Numbered from the stretch's first letter, positions 50,977-59,903 are shown. The stretch: DNA of 64,000 bases from CAZMVY01 sp964653435 (GCA_964653435.1 CAZZFA010000008.1:1-64000), one strand, 5' to 3'. Notes: a model not told the origin generated them from the letters alone. Made by a program: numbers and translations.

Positions 50977-53715
50977 ATGAACAGGCGAATCACGCAGATG
51001 AAAGTGGCGGCCGGGTTGGCCATGGTGGGTGTCGGTGTTGCGCTCGCGACGGAATCGCTGGGTTCCCCGCCGACGATGACGGAGGCTGCCGAGTTGGACA
51101 AACTGGCGGGCCAACCGCTGGATATCGCCCCCTGGGCCTATGAGTGGCGGGCCGACGTGGCTGTCCAGAAGCAGCCGGAAGCCTACTTCATCCCGCGGCG
51201 CCTCGACAGGATGGACAAGGTCTACCGAACTGCCTGCCGCGAGCTTCCGCGGGATCAACTGAAGAGTATCTTCTACGACTCAACTGATTTGATGAATCCT
51301 CTTCTCCCGAAGCCTAAAGGCGAGTTGATCGCCGGACTGCTTTGGACGGGAAGACTAACGGACTACAAGGTAGAGCTGCGCTGGCCCAAGGGCGTCCCGA
51401 TTCCCTCGCCCGAATCGGTGGAGGTGAGGGATTACCCGACACCGTTCGGCTGGTTCGGATGGACCGTGGATAGAATCCTCGCCAATCCTGAGATCGCGGA
51501 GGATGGCAGGAAGTGGACCTACAAGAGCGCCCCGGGCGGCCGGATGAACAGCGCCTACAACGTGCGCGTCCCTGCGGCGACGGAGATGGTCGCCGTCTTT
51601 TGCACAGAGAAGCCTGGCGGCAAGCCAGCCGTGCCGGCCATCGGCGTGACCAGCCCGGAGGTTGGGTCCTGGAGCCGGATGAGGCTGGAGATCGAGTGGG
51701 GCTTTCAGTCCAGAAAGTCGCTGCAGCCATTTGACGGCAGGATCGAGCCTTCATTTGCGATGGTCGGCGAGGTTGCTCCACTTCCCGGAGACAAGGGGAC
51801 CACCATAACCCGCAGCGGATGGCGTTCGCAGGCTGGGGACGGCGCAAGGAGAGGCGTGACCGTGGAGGTGCTCTACGCGCCTCAGGCCAAGCTCGCGCTC
51901 GATAGCCGCATCACGATATGGACCAAGTCCACCGGCTTCACCTTCCGCATCACCGATCTCGAGAAGGGCCCGATCTACATCCCTTGCCACGACGTCCTCA
52001 TCGTGAAGGCCGGCAGCGGGATCATCGCGAAGCAGTTCGTCAAGGACCTTGCCGCAAAGAACCTGAAGAGCGTTCGGCAGATGACTCGCGAGCATCCCGA
52101 AGCGGCGTCCTGGGATCAGTTGATGCAGGAGGTCCGGTTCTGGACCTGCCCGGAGAAGCCGGAAGTCGCGCCTTTCCCGCACGTTCAGGATCCGGTCATG
52201 CGAGTGCAGGTTCCGGATCAGAAATGGACAGACGCCTGGCGAGCAAACTCAGCCCAGTTGCAGGGGCCGCATCTTTGGGGAACGCTCGCCTTCGAGGTCG
52301 GCCGTGTCGCTCGTGACATGGAGCTGATAGGCCTGCATCCGGAGGCCGATCGCGTATACGAGTTGTTTCTCGGCAATCCCGGCACCAGGTCCGATGGTGA
52401 TTTCGTGGATGGCGATGGTGCACTTGAGGTCGCGAGGGGCATGCGGCATGACATGGGCTACAGTCACGAAGGCACCCATGCCTCCACCGGGCGGCTTCTG
52501 CTGGCCATGTCCGAGCGCTATTTCCTGACGGGTGACAAGGAGTGGTTTCTGAAGAACCGGGCACGGCTCCAGGCTGCCGCGGATTGGATCATCCGCCAGC
52601 GCACGCAGTACCTGAAGGAGATCCCGAATCGCAATGATCTCCTGGTTGCGGGCCTGATGCCCCCTCAGATGCTCGGGGACTACTTCCTCCCAGCCTGTGA
52701 CTGGCGTTGGTACTACGCCGCAAACGCCCTGGATCTGCAGGGGCTCCAGCGGTTTGCGGATGTCTTGATGGAACTCGACCCGGAGACCGGACGGAAGTAC
52801 CAGGCGGAGGCCGAGGCATTCCGAAAAGACATAAGACGGGTGGTTGAGAGGGACGTGACGCTCTCGCCCGTTCGTCTCGGGCGCGACGGAGCGTACCATA
52901 GCTTCATACCGAGAATGCCGTACGCACGGGGGCTGACCGGGCCCGAGCTCGAAGCGCCGGAATTTCCTGACACAGACCTCTTCTGCATTCAAAACGTACT
53001 GGCTGAGCCCTTTGCGGCCTACGACCCGAACGACGTTCGCATCGCCGACACCGCTGATATGCTCGATGAGCTCGGGACCTATGCCAAGGCAGCGCAGGAG
53101 AAGATGGAACAGCGTAAAACGAAGGGGCTGCCGACAGACGATGCCTGGTTCTGGACTCCCTTCCTGATCCTTCCCAAGGCCTCGCTCAACGCCAACACCT
53201 ACCTGTTGCAGGACGACGTTCCGAACTTCCTCCGGTTCTTCGGCAACCACTACGCAACGGTAACCGGCTCAGATGGCAGGTTGTGGGAGCATTCTCACCT
53301 CGGTCAGTTCACCAAGTGCGAGACCCCGGACAACGGAACGGCCGGTTGGTTTGTTGAGAACTTTCGCAACATGCTGGTCACGGAGGAGGGGCAGTCCCTC
53401 TGGATAGCGCGGGGGACCCCCAGGGCGTGGCTGGGGCAAGGCAAGAGGATTGCGGTCGGGAACGCGCCGACTTACTTCGGGGCTGTGGCGTACGAAATCG
53501 TGTCAGACGCGGACAACGGCAGGATCGCCGCCACCGTCGAGATTCCGAGCCGGCGGCCGCCCGCGCGCGTTCTCGTTCGCTTCCGTCATCCCAGGGCGGC
53601 GCCGATCAAGAGCGTGATGGTCAACGGCCAGTTGTGGACCCGATTCAACAGGGACAAAGAGGTCATCGAGTTGATGGGGTTGACGGGCAAGGTGTCTGTT
53701 GCTGCCAGTTATTGA
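50977..53715 (+). CDS. Exported six-hairpin (alpha/alpha)6 glycosidase-like protein
   Basis: A 912-residue secreted protein. The signal peptide is KVAAGLAMVGVGVALATE. The N-terminal ~400 residues are beta-rich. From about 420 to 800 lies a helical barrel with HLWGTLAFEVGRVARDMEL, HDMGYSHEGTHASTGRLLL, LQAAADWIIRQRTQYL and DWRWYYAANALDLQGL, the style of six-hairpin glycosidases and related lyases. ATG 50977 is chosen because it puts the signal near the N-terminus; ATG 50953 would add eight residues. The substrate is unknown. A +1-frame coding-like tail follows the stop. Confidence 0.7.
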   Translation: MNRRITQMKVAAGLAMVGVGVALATESLGSPPTMTEAAELDKLAGQPLDIAPWAYEWRADVAVQKQPEAYFIPRRLDRMDKVYRTACRELPRDQLKSIFYDSTDLMNPLLPKPKGELIAGLLWTGRLTDYKVELRWPKGVPIPSPESVEVRDYPTPFGWFGWTVDRILANPEIAEDGRKWTYKSAPGGRMNSAYNVRVPAATEMVAVFCTEKPGGKPAVPAIGVTSPEVGSWSRMRLEIEWGFQSRKSLQPFDGRIEPSFAMVGEVAPLPGDKGTTITRSGWRSQAGDGARRGVTVEVLYAPQAKLALDSRITIWTKSTGFTFRITDLEKGPIYIPCHDVLIVKAGSGIIAKQFVKDLAAKNLKSVRQMTREHPEAASWDQLMQEVRFWTCPEKPEVAPFPHVQDPVMRVQVPDQKWTDAWRANSAQLQGPHLWGTLAFEVGRVARDMELIGLHPEADRVYELFLGNPGTRSDGDFVDGDGALEVARGMRHDMGYSHEGTHASTGRLLLAMSERYFLTGDKEWFLKNRARLQAAADWIIRQRTQYLKEIPNRNDLLVAGLMPPQMLGDYFLPACDWRWYYAANALDLQGLQRFADVLMELDPETGRKYQAEAEAFRKDIRRVVERDVTLSPVRLGRDGAYHSFIPRMPYARGLTGPELEAPEFPDTDLFCIQNVLAEPFAAYDPNDVRIADTADMLDELGTYAKAAQEKMEQRKTKGLPTDDAWFWTPFLILPKASLNANTYLLQDDVPNFLRFFGNHYATVTGSDGRLWEHSHLGQFTKCETPDNGTAGWFVENFRNMLVTEEGQSLWIARGTPRAWLGQGKRIAVGNAPTYFGAVAYEIVSDADNGRIAATVEIPSRRPPARVLVRFRHPRAAPIKSVMVNGQLWTRFNRDKEVIELMGLTGKVSVAASY

Positions 53716-53836
53716 CCCGGGATTCGAGGAGCGATGGACCGCGCCGGAAGAGGGTTCCGTCGAGTTCGCGGCCGTGTTCACTAACACTGGTGGCGACGCG
53801 ACGACGGACGTTCACGTGTACGGCGCTTCCTCGTGA
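53699..53836 (+). pseudogene. Frame-shifted coding-like tail after the glycosidase
   Basis: In the frame +1 to the glycosidase, 45 codons read LLPVIDPGFEERWTAPEEG, then SVEFAAVFTNTGGDATTDVHV and stop at 53834-53836. FTNTGG..TTDVHVY is typical of CARDB or other beta-sandwich tails. It is either a lost C-terminal domain joined by a frameshift, or a gene remnant. The rest of 53716-53933 has no gene. Confidence 0.35.
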
Positions 53837-53933
53837 TACTTCGATGCGGTGTCATTCTGATTCCTGCTCAGGCTTCGACAGAGACCGCTGAGAGATTGGT
53901 GCCGAACCCAATGCAGTGCTAAAATCGGCTCGC

Positions 53934-56672
53934 ATGAAGCGCAGTTACAGGGTGTTCCTCGGCGTGGTCTTGGGCGGTGTTGCCCTGGCATTCGTTCAGG
54001 TTGCCCAGGGCGGCGAAGCCGGAACCAACGGGTCGGTCAACTATGCGCGGCCCTTCGAGCCGCCGGCCCATCCGGCGTTCCTCCCGCTGCCTCCCGGCGC
54101 GGTGGAACCCGCCGGTTGGCTGCGTGACTGGTGCCTGGCTGCGCGCGACGGTTACACCGGCCACATGGACGAGTACGACGATGAGTTCAAGCGGGCCTGG
54201 GCGCCCGATCACAAGATGACCGGCGAAGGACTCCTTTGGTACAAAGGCGCCTGGCCCTACGAAGGAGGCGGATACTGGTTTGACGGCCTATCCCGTCTGG
54301 GCTTCGCCCTGCACGATGAGGCGCTGATCCAGCAGGCGAAGAGGCGCCTCTACGCGGTGGCCGACCACATGAATACCAACGGCCTGCTCTTCCTCTGGTG
54401 GCTCGACAGGAACAATCCCGGCGACCGGAAAGCGGTCACCGCCGCTTTGGAGGGCTGGCCGCTCTGGGCCTGCGGCCTGCTGGGGCGTGCCATGACCGGC
54501 TTCTACGCGGGGTCCGGCGACAAGCACATTCTGGAGGCGATGGAGAAGGCGTACGGCTCCGACCCCGACTGTCTCCGGTGGATCACCGGCAGCATGTCGA
54601 ACGAATGGCCGGCCTACGATGCCTACAGATGGAGCGGCAACAAGGGCATCGCCGACGCTCTGGACGCCATGTTCAAGAAGGAAGGGACATCGCTGGTGCC
54701 GACCCTTATCCGCTACCGAAAAGCGCCGGATCTGAAGCCGGGCACAATGGTGGACAACGAACACGTGGTCGGATTCATCGAGTGCACCACGCCCTGGGCG
54801 GTCGGCTATCTGTGGACGGGCGACGCGAGCTACCTGCAGGCGGCCGTCGGCTGGCACGACTTGCTCGAACGCATCGCCATGCAACCCCACGGCGTCCCTG
54901 TCTCCGACGAGTGGTATGGGCCCACGGGCGCGTTCCGGGGCAGCGAGACCTGCGACGTGGCGGGCTACGTGTGGAGTCAGGTCTGCCTGCTTTCCGTGAC
55001 CGGCGAAGGCCGGATGGCGGATCGGCTCGAGCGGGCGTTCTTCAACGCGGGGCCGGCCACCGTGTCGCGCGATTTCAAGACCCACGTCTATTTCCAGAGT
55101 CCCAACCGGTTCGCCAACCTGTCGCCGGACTTTCCGCACGGCCCCAGGGCCGGAGGCGGCGCCTATCAGCGGAAACACTCACCGCTCTGTTGCACCGCCG
55201 CGCTCAACCGCATCGTGCCGTGGTATGTCACGCACATGTGGATGGCCACCTGGGACAACGGCCTGGCGGCAACCTGCTACGGCCCCTGCAAGGTGTCCGC
55301 GCTGGTGGCCGACCGCGTGCCGGTGGTGATCGCCTGCAAGACCGACTACCCCTTCAACGAAACGATCGAGATGTCCGTGCAACCCGCGCGCGAGGCGGTC
55401 TTCCCGCTCGACTTCCACGTTCCCGGCTGGTGCACCGTTCCCTCCCTGAGCGTCAACGGCTCACCCGTAACCGTCGAGCGCAACGCCAGGGGATTCGCGC
55501 GCATCAGCCGAAGCTGGAAGCCGGGCGACACCGTCCGGCTGCACCTTCCGATGACCGCAAGTCTCAGGACTGGACGCGACGCCGCATCGGGCCCGCCTTA
55601 TGACGGCGCCCACAGGGCCACACCGGTGACGATACCGGAGGAAAACAGCATTCGGGGCGTGCCTTACGCCTCCGTTTCGTATGGCCCGCTGCTCTTCGCA
55701 CTGCCCATCGCGGACACGACCGACGCCAACACGCCCGATCCGTCCGCCCGGTGGCAATTCGCGCTGGACGTGCAGGCCCCCGGCTTGACCGTGGAGCGCA
55801 CGGCGATGCCCGACAGATGGGATTGGCCGCTGGCAGCGCCCCTGAAGCTGCGGGCCAACGCGGTCGAAGTCGCCTGGAACCCCGACTCGAAAGCCCCCCG
55901 GCTGCCGCTGCTGCCGACTCCAAAATCGAAACCGGTCGAACCAGTCACGCTCGTTCCATATGGCTGCACCAAGTTCCGGATCTCGATGTTCCCTGTCACC
56001 GCCGAGCCGGAGGTCAGGCCGTCGGCCATCCGCCGGATTCTGTTTCTGGGTAACAGCATTACCTTTCACGCGCCCAAAGAGGAGATCGGCTGGACCGGGA
56101 ACTGGGGCATGGCAGCCAGTTCCGAGGACAAGGATTACGTCCACCTTGTCACCCGCGCCATCGCTCACCATACCGGTTCGACGCCCCAGATCAGGGTTAG
56201 GAACATCGCGGATTTTGAGCGCAACTACGCGACCTACGACGTGGCCGGACAATTGAAGGACCTCTTCGCGTTCGACCCTGACCTGGTGGTCCTAGCCATC
56301 GGCGAGAATGTACCGGCGTTGGGTTCCGAGGACATCAAGGCGCAATTCAAGGCTGGAGTGATGAAGATCCTGGGATGCGCCCTGGCGAAGCGCCATCCGC
56401 TCGTCGTTGTGCGCGGTTGTTTCTGGGCCGATGCCGCCAAGGACCAGGTGCTCAGCCAGGCCTGCCGGGAAGCGGGCGGCATTTTCGTCGACGCCGGCCC
56501 GCTCGGCCGCGATGCCGCCAACGCCGCGCGTGCGGAACGAACCTTTGCGCACGACGGAGTGGCCGGGCACCCTGGCGACCGGGGGATGCAAGCCCTCGCT
56601 GACGCGATCACTCAGGCCGTCCTCCGGCGCGCCGTAGGTGAAGGCACGCAGCCGGCAGCAGCGACACGATGA
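53934..56672 (+). CDS. GH127 beta-L-arabinofuranosidase-like protein fused to an SGNH hydrolase domain
   Basis: A 912-residue exported protein (signal FLGVVLGGVALAFVQVAQG). Residues about 45-690 form a DUF1680/GH127 enzyme with the zinc/nucleophile motifs GSETCDVAG (Glu338, Cys340) and SPLCCTAALNR (Cys419, Cys420), matching the Glu, Cys and Cys-Cys ligands of HypBA1. Residues about 700-905 form an SGNH esterase-like domain: block I ILFLGNSIT, block III-like VVLAIGENVPAL, block V HPGDRGMQAL. Such esterases remove acetyl groups from glycans, so both activities could serve one substrate. It follows the sialidase-like and six-hairpin genes. Confidence 0.85.
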   Translation: MKRSYRVFLGVVLGGVALAFVQVAQGGEAGTNGSVNYARPFEPPAHPAFLPLPPGAVEPAGWLRDWCLAARDGYTGHMDEYDDEFKRAWAPDHKMTGEGLLWYKGAWPYEGGGYWFDGLSRLGFALHDEALIQQAKRRLYAVADHMNTNGLLFLWWLDRNNPGDRKAVTAALEGWPLWACGLLGRAMTGFYAGSGDKHILEAMEKAYGSDPDCLRWITGSMSNEWPAYDAYRWSGNKGIADALDAMFKKEGTSLVPTLIRYRKAPDLKPGTMVDNEHVVGFIECTTPWAVGYLWTGDASYLQAAVGWHDLLERIAMQPHGVPVSDEWYGPTGAFRGSETCDVAGYVWSQVCLLSVTGEGRMADRLERAFFNAGPATVSRDFKTHVYFQSPNRFANLSPDFPHGPRAGGGAYQRKHSPLCCTAALNRIVPWYVTHMWMATWDNGLAATCYGPCKVSALVADRVPVVIACKTDYPFNETIEMSVQPAREAVFPLDFHVPGWCTVPSLSVNGSPVTVERNARGFARISRSWKPGDTVRLHLPMTASLRTGRDAASGPPYDGAHRATPVTIPEENSIRGVPYASVSYGPLLFALPIADTTDANTPDPSARWQFALDVQAPGLTVERTAMPDRWDWPLAAPLKLRANAVEVAWNPDSKAPRLPLLPTPKSKPVEPVTLVPYGCTKFRISMFPVTAEPEVRPSAIRRILFLGNSITFHAPKEEIGWTGNWGMAASSEDKDYVHLVTRAIAHHTGSTPQIRVRNIADFERNYATYDVAGQLKDLFAFDPDLVVLAIGENVPALGSEDIKAQFKAGVMKILGCALAKRHPLVVVRGCFWADAAKDQVLSQACREAGGIFVDAGPLGRDAANAARAERTFAHDGVAGHPGDRGMQALADAITQAVLRRAVGEGTQPAAATR

Positions 56673-57267
56673 CGGAGGAAAGGATAAGCGAGGTGGCGTT
56701 GTTGATCGGTCAAGCCTGATCGACGGGCATTCGCTCACCCCCACCAGGAATCCCAGCTCGTCATACCGGATGTCGGGCGGGTTACGCCGGCACACTCCGA
56801 ACGGATCAAACGACGGCCAGCCTGACCGGCTGGCAGTCGTCCATCCCCATCGCGACTCACGGCTCGTCAGGCTGGGCGTCGCGATCGTTCAGCGTCCGGT
56901 TGATGGGCGCTGCGTTACGGCAGCGGCGATGTTGGATCGGCAAACGCGACTGCCATAAGCCTGTGCCGAAAACGCGGACGACCGACAGAGGAGCAGTGGT
57001 ATTTCGGCACCGCTCGGTGTTCAGTAACTCGTTATCTGAAAAGGTGTTAGCTCCTATGCCGTAAATCGACTATATAGACAATTGTGATCAGTGACCAAGT
57101 GGTCGTCCTTGATGGGCAAGGCGGTTCGTGGCTGGCGTAAGTACCGACGTAAACGGACGGCGAGGAGCGAAGCCGCCCCGGTGGTGACGTAGGTAATTTG
57201 ATCTTCCCAGGATTCCCCGGGGGATCGGGGCATTGGATGGTCGCATTCACTTGAGGAGGTTACGCCT
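56673..57267 (+). other. Intergenic boundary region
   Basis: About 600 bases without a supported gene, between the glycosidase block and the replication-like module. It contains a partial repeat (56691-56719) and an AT-richer stretch near 57040-57085 (TATATAGACAATTG). No integrase site or terminal repeat was identified. Confidence 0.4.
56691..56719 (+). repeat. Partial third copy of the intergenic repeat
   Basis: GAGGTGGCGTTGTTGATCGG and the next nine bases match the last third of the 85-bp repeat (49357-49385) with a few changes. It begins 18 nt after the GH127 stop codon. Confidence 0.45.
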
Positions 57268-57297
57268 GACGGCTCGTTGACGAGGGAACGAGCCGTC
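57268..57297 (+). promoter_or_regulatory. Hairpin leader element A (30-nt dyad)
   Basis: GACGGCTCGTT pairs with AACGAGCCGTC (11 bp, perfect) around the loop GACGAGGG. It ends 31 nt before ATG 57329. An alternative stem, CCGT (within the 3' arm) with ACGG (57303-57306), would compete with it. CGGAGGT follows as the ribosome-binding site. Confidence 0.75.
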
Positions 57298-57328
57298 ACG
57301 CGAACGGTGGTCGTTCGGAGGTATCACC

Positions 57329-57550
57329 ATGAATCCATACAAGCTCAGAGCCATCGTCGAGCTGGTCCGGCGCCAAGGCAAACTGCCGACGGATCGTTGG
57401 GGGTGTGTATTGAGCCCTGATGATCTGCTCGTCTGGTTCGGGTTGAACAGCGATCTGAGCCCGGAGGAGCAACGTGAGGTGAAGCGGGAGTTGGCCGCGC
57501 TGGCTGATGCAGAAGCCCTCGTGGATCGTCTGCGATCGGTACGGCCGTGA
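57329..57550 (+). CDS. Small hypothetical protein behind hairpin leader A
   Basis: A 73-residue, charged, helical protein: PYKLRAIVELVRRQGKLP, VLSPDDLLVWFGL, then LSPEEQREVKRELAALADAEA. CGGAGGT lies 7 nt before ATG 57329. No family is recognised. Small size and the leader hairpin are shared with four neighbours. Confidence 0.6.
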   Translation: MNPYKLRAIVELVRRQGKLPTDRWGCVLSPDDLLVWFGLNSDLSPEEQREVKRELAALADAEALVDRLRSVRP

Positions 57551-57631
57551 ACGATTTCATCGATCATGTGGATTGTTCGGGATAGCGCCGGCAGCCAGCG
57601 GTTTGCGGGGGGCGGAGGTCGTCAGACTTCG

Positions 57632-57677
57632 TAAATGTTTTCCCCGCCGGGGACCGGTCTCACGCCCTAAACATTTA
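57632..57677 (+). promoter_or_regulatory. 9-bp inverted repeat with nested GC stem
   Basis: TAAATGTTT (57632-57640) and AAACATTTA (57669-57677) form a perfect AT-rich dyad around a 28-nt loop holding CCCC-GC-CGGGG. It lies 45 nt before hairpin leader B. It could be an operator, a terminator of the preceding gene or an initiator site. Confidence 0.4.
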
Positions 57678-57721
57678 GCGATTCTGCCGACCGGCGGCCC
57701 CCCGCTGACCATTCGCTCTCT

Positions 57722-57751
57722 GACGGTTCGCAGACAAGCGTGCGAACCGCC
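57722..57751 (+). promoter_or_regulatory. Hairpin leader element B
   Basis: GACGGTTCGCA pairs with TGCGAACCGCC (one mismatch) around GACAAGCG. It ends 29 nt before ATG 57781. The alternative stem is CCGC with GCGG. CGGAGGT follows. Confidence 0.75.
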
Positions 57752-57780
57752 GATGAGCGGCGTCGCCGGAGGTAGTCGAA

Positions 57781-58374
57781 ATGGAAATACGAGAAGCGAG
57801 TGTACAGGAAATGGTGTGTGCGGCCAGCGAGGGGCGAGGCATCAGCGACGGAGTTGAGATTGCCGAGTCTTCTCTGCTACGGGTGGAGCGCGACAGGGGC
57901 TACGGCAGCGTGCCCGGCCTGGACGATGATGAGCTGGCGGACTCCGCGGAGCTTGAGCAACAGGTCTTCCTGGCAGACTGGGGTCCGATCCTTGCGTTGC
58001 CTTGCAGGGGCTTCGACGGCGGGATTCGGCCTGTCATCGACGAGTTTGGGAAACTCGACTGGGGCGCCTTCGGTACCTGGGATTACGAGCGCCTCAAGGG
58101 GCCATTCGACAAGGCGAGATACAAAGCCGACAAGCTCCAGGAGCAGCTCCAGTGGGCGCTCATCATGTTCAGCATGGTGCAGGAACGGTTGTCGGTGCAG
58201 GCCAGGGTGGATGTGGCGGTCCGCATCCGTGGCGGCGTGGATCTTGACGACTTCGAGGACATGAACGAACACGCATACGCCCGCTGGTATCTTCGATCGC
58301 GACGCCTTCGCAACGAGATTCGGAGGCTCCGGGCGGCGAGCTGGCGCCGGCGGTACGGGAAGCACGATGCCTGA
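57781..58374 (+). CDS. Hypothetical protein behind hairpin leader B
   Basis: A 197-residue soluble protein. The N-terminal half is acidic (VPGLDDDELADSAELEQQVF), and the middle reads FGKLDWGAFGTWDYERLKGP. The C-terminus is basic and helical (YLRSRRLRNEIRRLRAASWR), suggesting nucleic-acid contact. GGAGGT precedes ATG 57781. No family is recognised. Confidence 0.6.
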   Translation: MEIREASVQEMVCAASEGRGISDGVEIAESSLLRVERDRGYGSVPGLDDDELADSAELEQQVFLADWGPILALPCRGFDGGIRPVIDEFGKLDWGAFGTWDYERLKGPFDKARYKADKLQEQLQWALIMFSMVQERLSVQARVDVAVRIRGGVDLDDFEDMNEHAYARWYLRSRRLRNEIRRLRAASWRRRYGKHDA

Positions 58375-58397
58375 GGGCATCGGCTTGGCTGCCTCGG

Positions 58398-58427
58398 GTC
58401 GGGTCGCTCAGACGCGGGCGACCCAAC
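58398..58427 (+). promoter_or_regulatory. Hairpin leader element C
   Basis: GTCGGGTCGCT pairs with GGCGACCCAAC (one mismatch, one wobble) around CAGACGCG. It ends 28 nt before ATG 58456. The alternative stem is CGACC with GGTCG. CGGAGGT follows. Confidence 0.7.
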
Positions 58428-58455
58428 CCAAAGCGGTCGCACCGGAGGTACGAAA

Positions 58456-58713
58456 ATGAAGACAACAGATAAACGGTTCTTGGTCTATAACCTGACCGAT
58501 GCGGTACTGGCTTGCCCGGAACTGCTGACCTTGGCTGAGGCGCGGAGCTTCATCAGGAGCTTCCCGGAGAGGTTCGCTCAGCAGGGATACTACCTGACAG
58601 CAACCGGCGAGAGGATCAGGCCGGAGCTCGTCGAGTTCGACATGGTGGACGTGGGGGCAGACCCACCCCTCGGCCTCAGATCGATGGCCCAAGCAACTCA
58701 TTGGGGGTGGTGA
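58456..58713 (+). CDS. Small hypothetical protein behind hairpin leader C
   Basis: An 85-residue protein: RFLVYNLTDAVLACPELL, TLAEARSFIRSFPERFAQQG, YYLTATGERIRPELVEFDMV. The beta-alpha-beta reading (YYLTATGERI) resembles small phage- or plasmid-encoded proteins of unknown role. Its stop overlaps the ArdC-like start (GTGA at 58710). GGAGGT precedes ATG 58456. Confidence 0.6.
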   Translation: MKTTDKRFLVYNLTDAVLACPELLTLAEARSFIRSFPERFAQQGYYLTATGERIRPELVEFDMVDVGADPPLGLRSMAQATHWGW

Positions 58714-59555
58714 AGACGAATGGCTCCCAAACACGGCAAATCATCCGGCAGGCTCTCGATGACCTGGCGGCCGCCTTGGAGGCGGGCGAGAGCGATCGCC
58801 TGCGGATTTACCTGGCCAGCATGGCCAGGTTCCATCGGTACAGCCTCGGCAACATCTTCCTGATTCACATGCAGTGCCCGCGGGCCTCGCGAATTGCGGG
58901 TTACGGGACCTGGCAAAGACTCGGTCGGCACGTGCGGCGAGGCGAAAAGGCGATTCGCATCCTGGCGCCTGTCGTCTGGAAGGACCCCGACGACAAGGAC
59001 GACAAGGCCCACCTTGTGGCGTTCAAGACGACCTGCGTGTTCGACATCTGTCAGACGGAGGGCAAACCGCTCCCCGCCTTCGCCACCGTCGCCGGCAACC
59101 CGGGTGGCCATCTGGCGCGCCTGAAAGACTTCGTTCGGGAAAGCCGCATCTCGCTGGAATACTCAGATCGGACCGGCGCCGCCGAGGGGATGTCCCTCGG
59201 CGGCAGGATCGTGATGAAGTCCGGCCTGAAGCCGGCGGAGGAGTTCGCCGTGCTCGCGCACGAAGCCGCTCATGAACTCCTGCACGCAAAGGCGGAGTCT
59301 CGACCGGAAGAGAAAGCCGTTCGCGAGACCGAGGCAGAGGCGGTAGCCTTCGTGGTCTGCCAGGCAGTCGGGCTGGACACCAATACGGCCGCCTCCGATT
59401 ACATTCAGCTTTACCAGGGAGACAAGGACACGCTGTTGGCGTCGCTGGAACGGATCCAGCGAACCGCCGCCACGATCATTCACGGCGTTTTGGACGCTGA
59501 TCGGCGCGCTGATGATGAGGCGACCGACGCGATCGTGCCTCTTCCCGGGGTGTGA
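58710..59555 (+). CDS. ArdC-like antirestriction protein with metallopeptidase-type domain
   Basis: A 281-residue protein. The N-terminal ArdC ssDNA-binding domain has LASMARFHRYSLGNIFLI, SRIAGYGTWQRLGRHVRRGE and AIRILAPVV. The C-terminal ImmA/IrrE-like part has LAHEAAHELLH (HExxH type) and ETEAEAVAFVVCQAVG. ArdC proteins from conjugative plasmids protect incoming DNA from restriction. This is the clearest mobile-element gene in the module. GTG 58710 overlaps the previous stop; GTG 58707 or TTG 58701 are alternatives. Confidence 0.8.
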   Translation: MKTNGSQTRQIIRQALDDLAAALEAGESDRLRIYLASMARFHRYSLGNIFLIHMQCPRASRIAGYGTWQRLGRHVRRGEKAIRILAPVVWKDPDDKDDKAHLVAFKTTCVFDICQTEGKPLPAFATVAGNPGGHLARLKDFVRESRISLEYSDRTGAAEGMSLGGRIVMKSGLKPAEEFAVLAHEAAHELLHAKAESRPEEKAVRETEAEAVAFVVCQAVGLDTNTAASDYIQLYQGDKDTLLASLERIQRTAATIIHGVLDADRRADDEATDAIVPLPGV

Positions 59556-59558
59556 AGA

Positions 59559-59583
59559 GGCTCGCCGCGTAAGACGGCGGGCC
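59559..59583 (+). promoter_or_regulatory. Hairpin before the 59597 gene
   Basis: GGCTCGCCG (59559-59567) pairs with CGGCGGGCC (59575-59583), with one U.G pair and loop CGTAAGA. It lies 13 nt before ATG 59597 and 3 nt after the ArdC-like stop. It differs in length and sequence from the 30-nt family. It may be a terminator or a leader element. Confidence 0.5.
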
Positions 59584-59596
59584 CAAGGTGAAAAAC

Positions 59597-59878
59597 ATGC
59601 AAACACAAAAACCAGTTGCAAGATTCCGCGCAGGTCAGGTGAGCTGCGCGTTGTGGGAGAACGAGATCACCGTCGGCGGCAAGCGCCAGGTGGTGCTCAG
59701 GGCCACAGTCGACCGACGCTACAAGGATCGGGAAGGCGTCTGGAAGACCTCGCAGAGCTTCTCGCGGAACGAGATCCCGTTCGCGATCTACGTTCTGCAG
59801 AAGGCGTTTGAGTCAATGGTGAGCAAGCCGGATGAACAGGATGCGCCAGAGGTTGTCGAGGAGGAGCGGGTGATATGA
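59597..59878 (+). CDS. Small hypothetical protein after the ArdC-like gene
   Basis: A 93-residue protein: PVARFRAGQVSCALWENE, then a beta-rich core (VVLRATVDRRYKDREGVW, TSQSFSRNEIPFAIYVLQKA) and an acidic tail (PEVVEEERVI). Small proteins of this shape often sit beside ArdC or replication genes. AAGG precedes ATG 59597; a GTG at 59588 is also possible. It converges on the Orc1-like gene. Confidence 0.6.
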   Translation: MQTQKPVARFRAGQVSCALWENEITVGGKRQVVLRATVDRRYKDREGVWKTSQSFSRNEIPFAIYVLQKAFESMVSKPDEQDAPEVVEEERVI

Positions 59879-59903
59879 GCGCGCCCGAGTCGCCGGCGGA
59901 AGC

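Noticed and set aside
53168..53182. CTTCCCAAG inside the glycosidase as a second attachment site for the tRNA fragment
   Set aside because: Only nine bases match, it lies within a coding region and no tRNA 3' half follows.
56292..56795. Minus-strand frame spanning the GH127 end and the gap
   Set aside because: It crosses a certain gene end and includes the partial repeat; no protein features.
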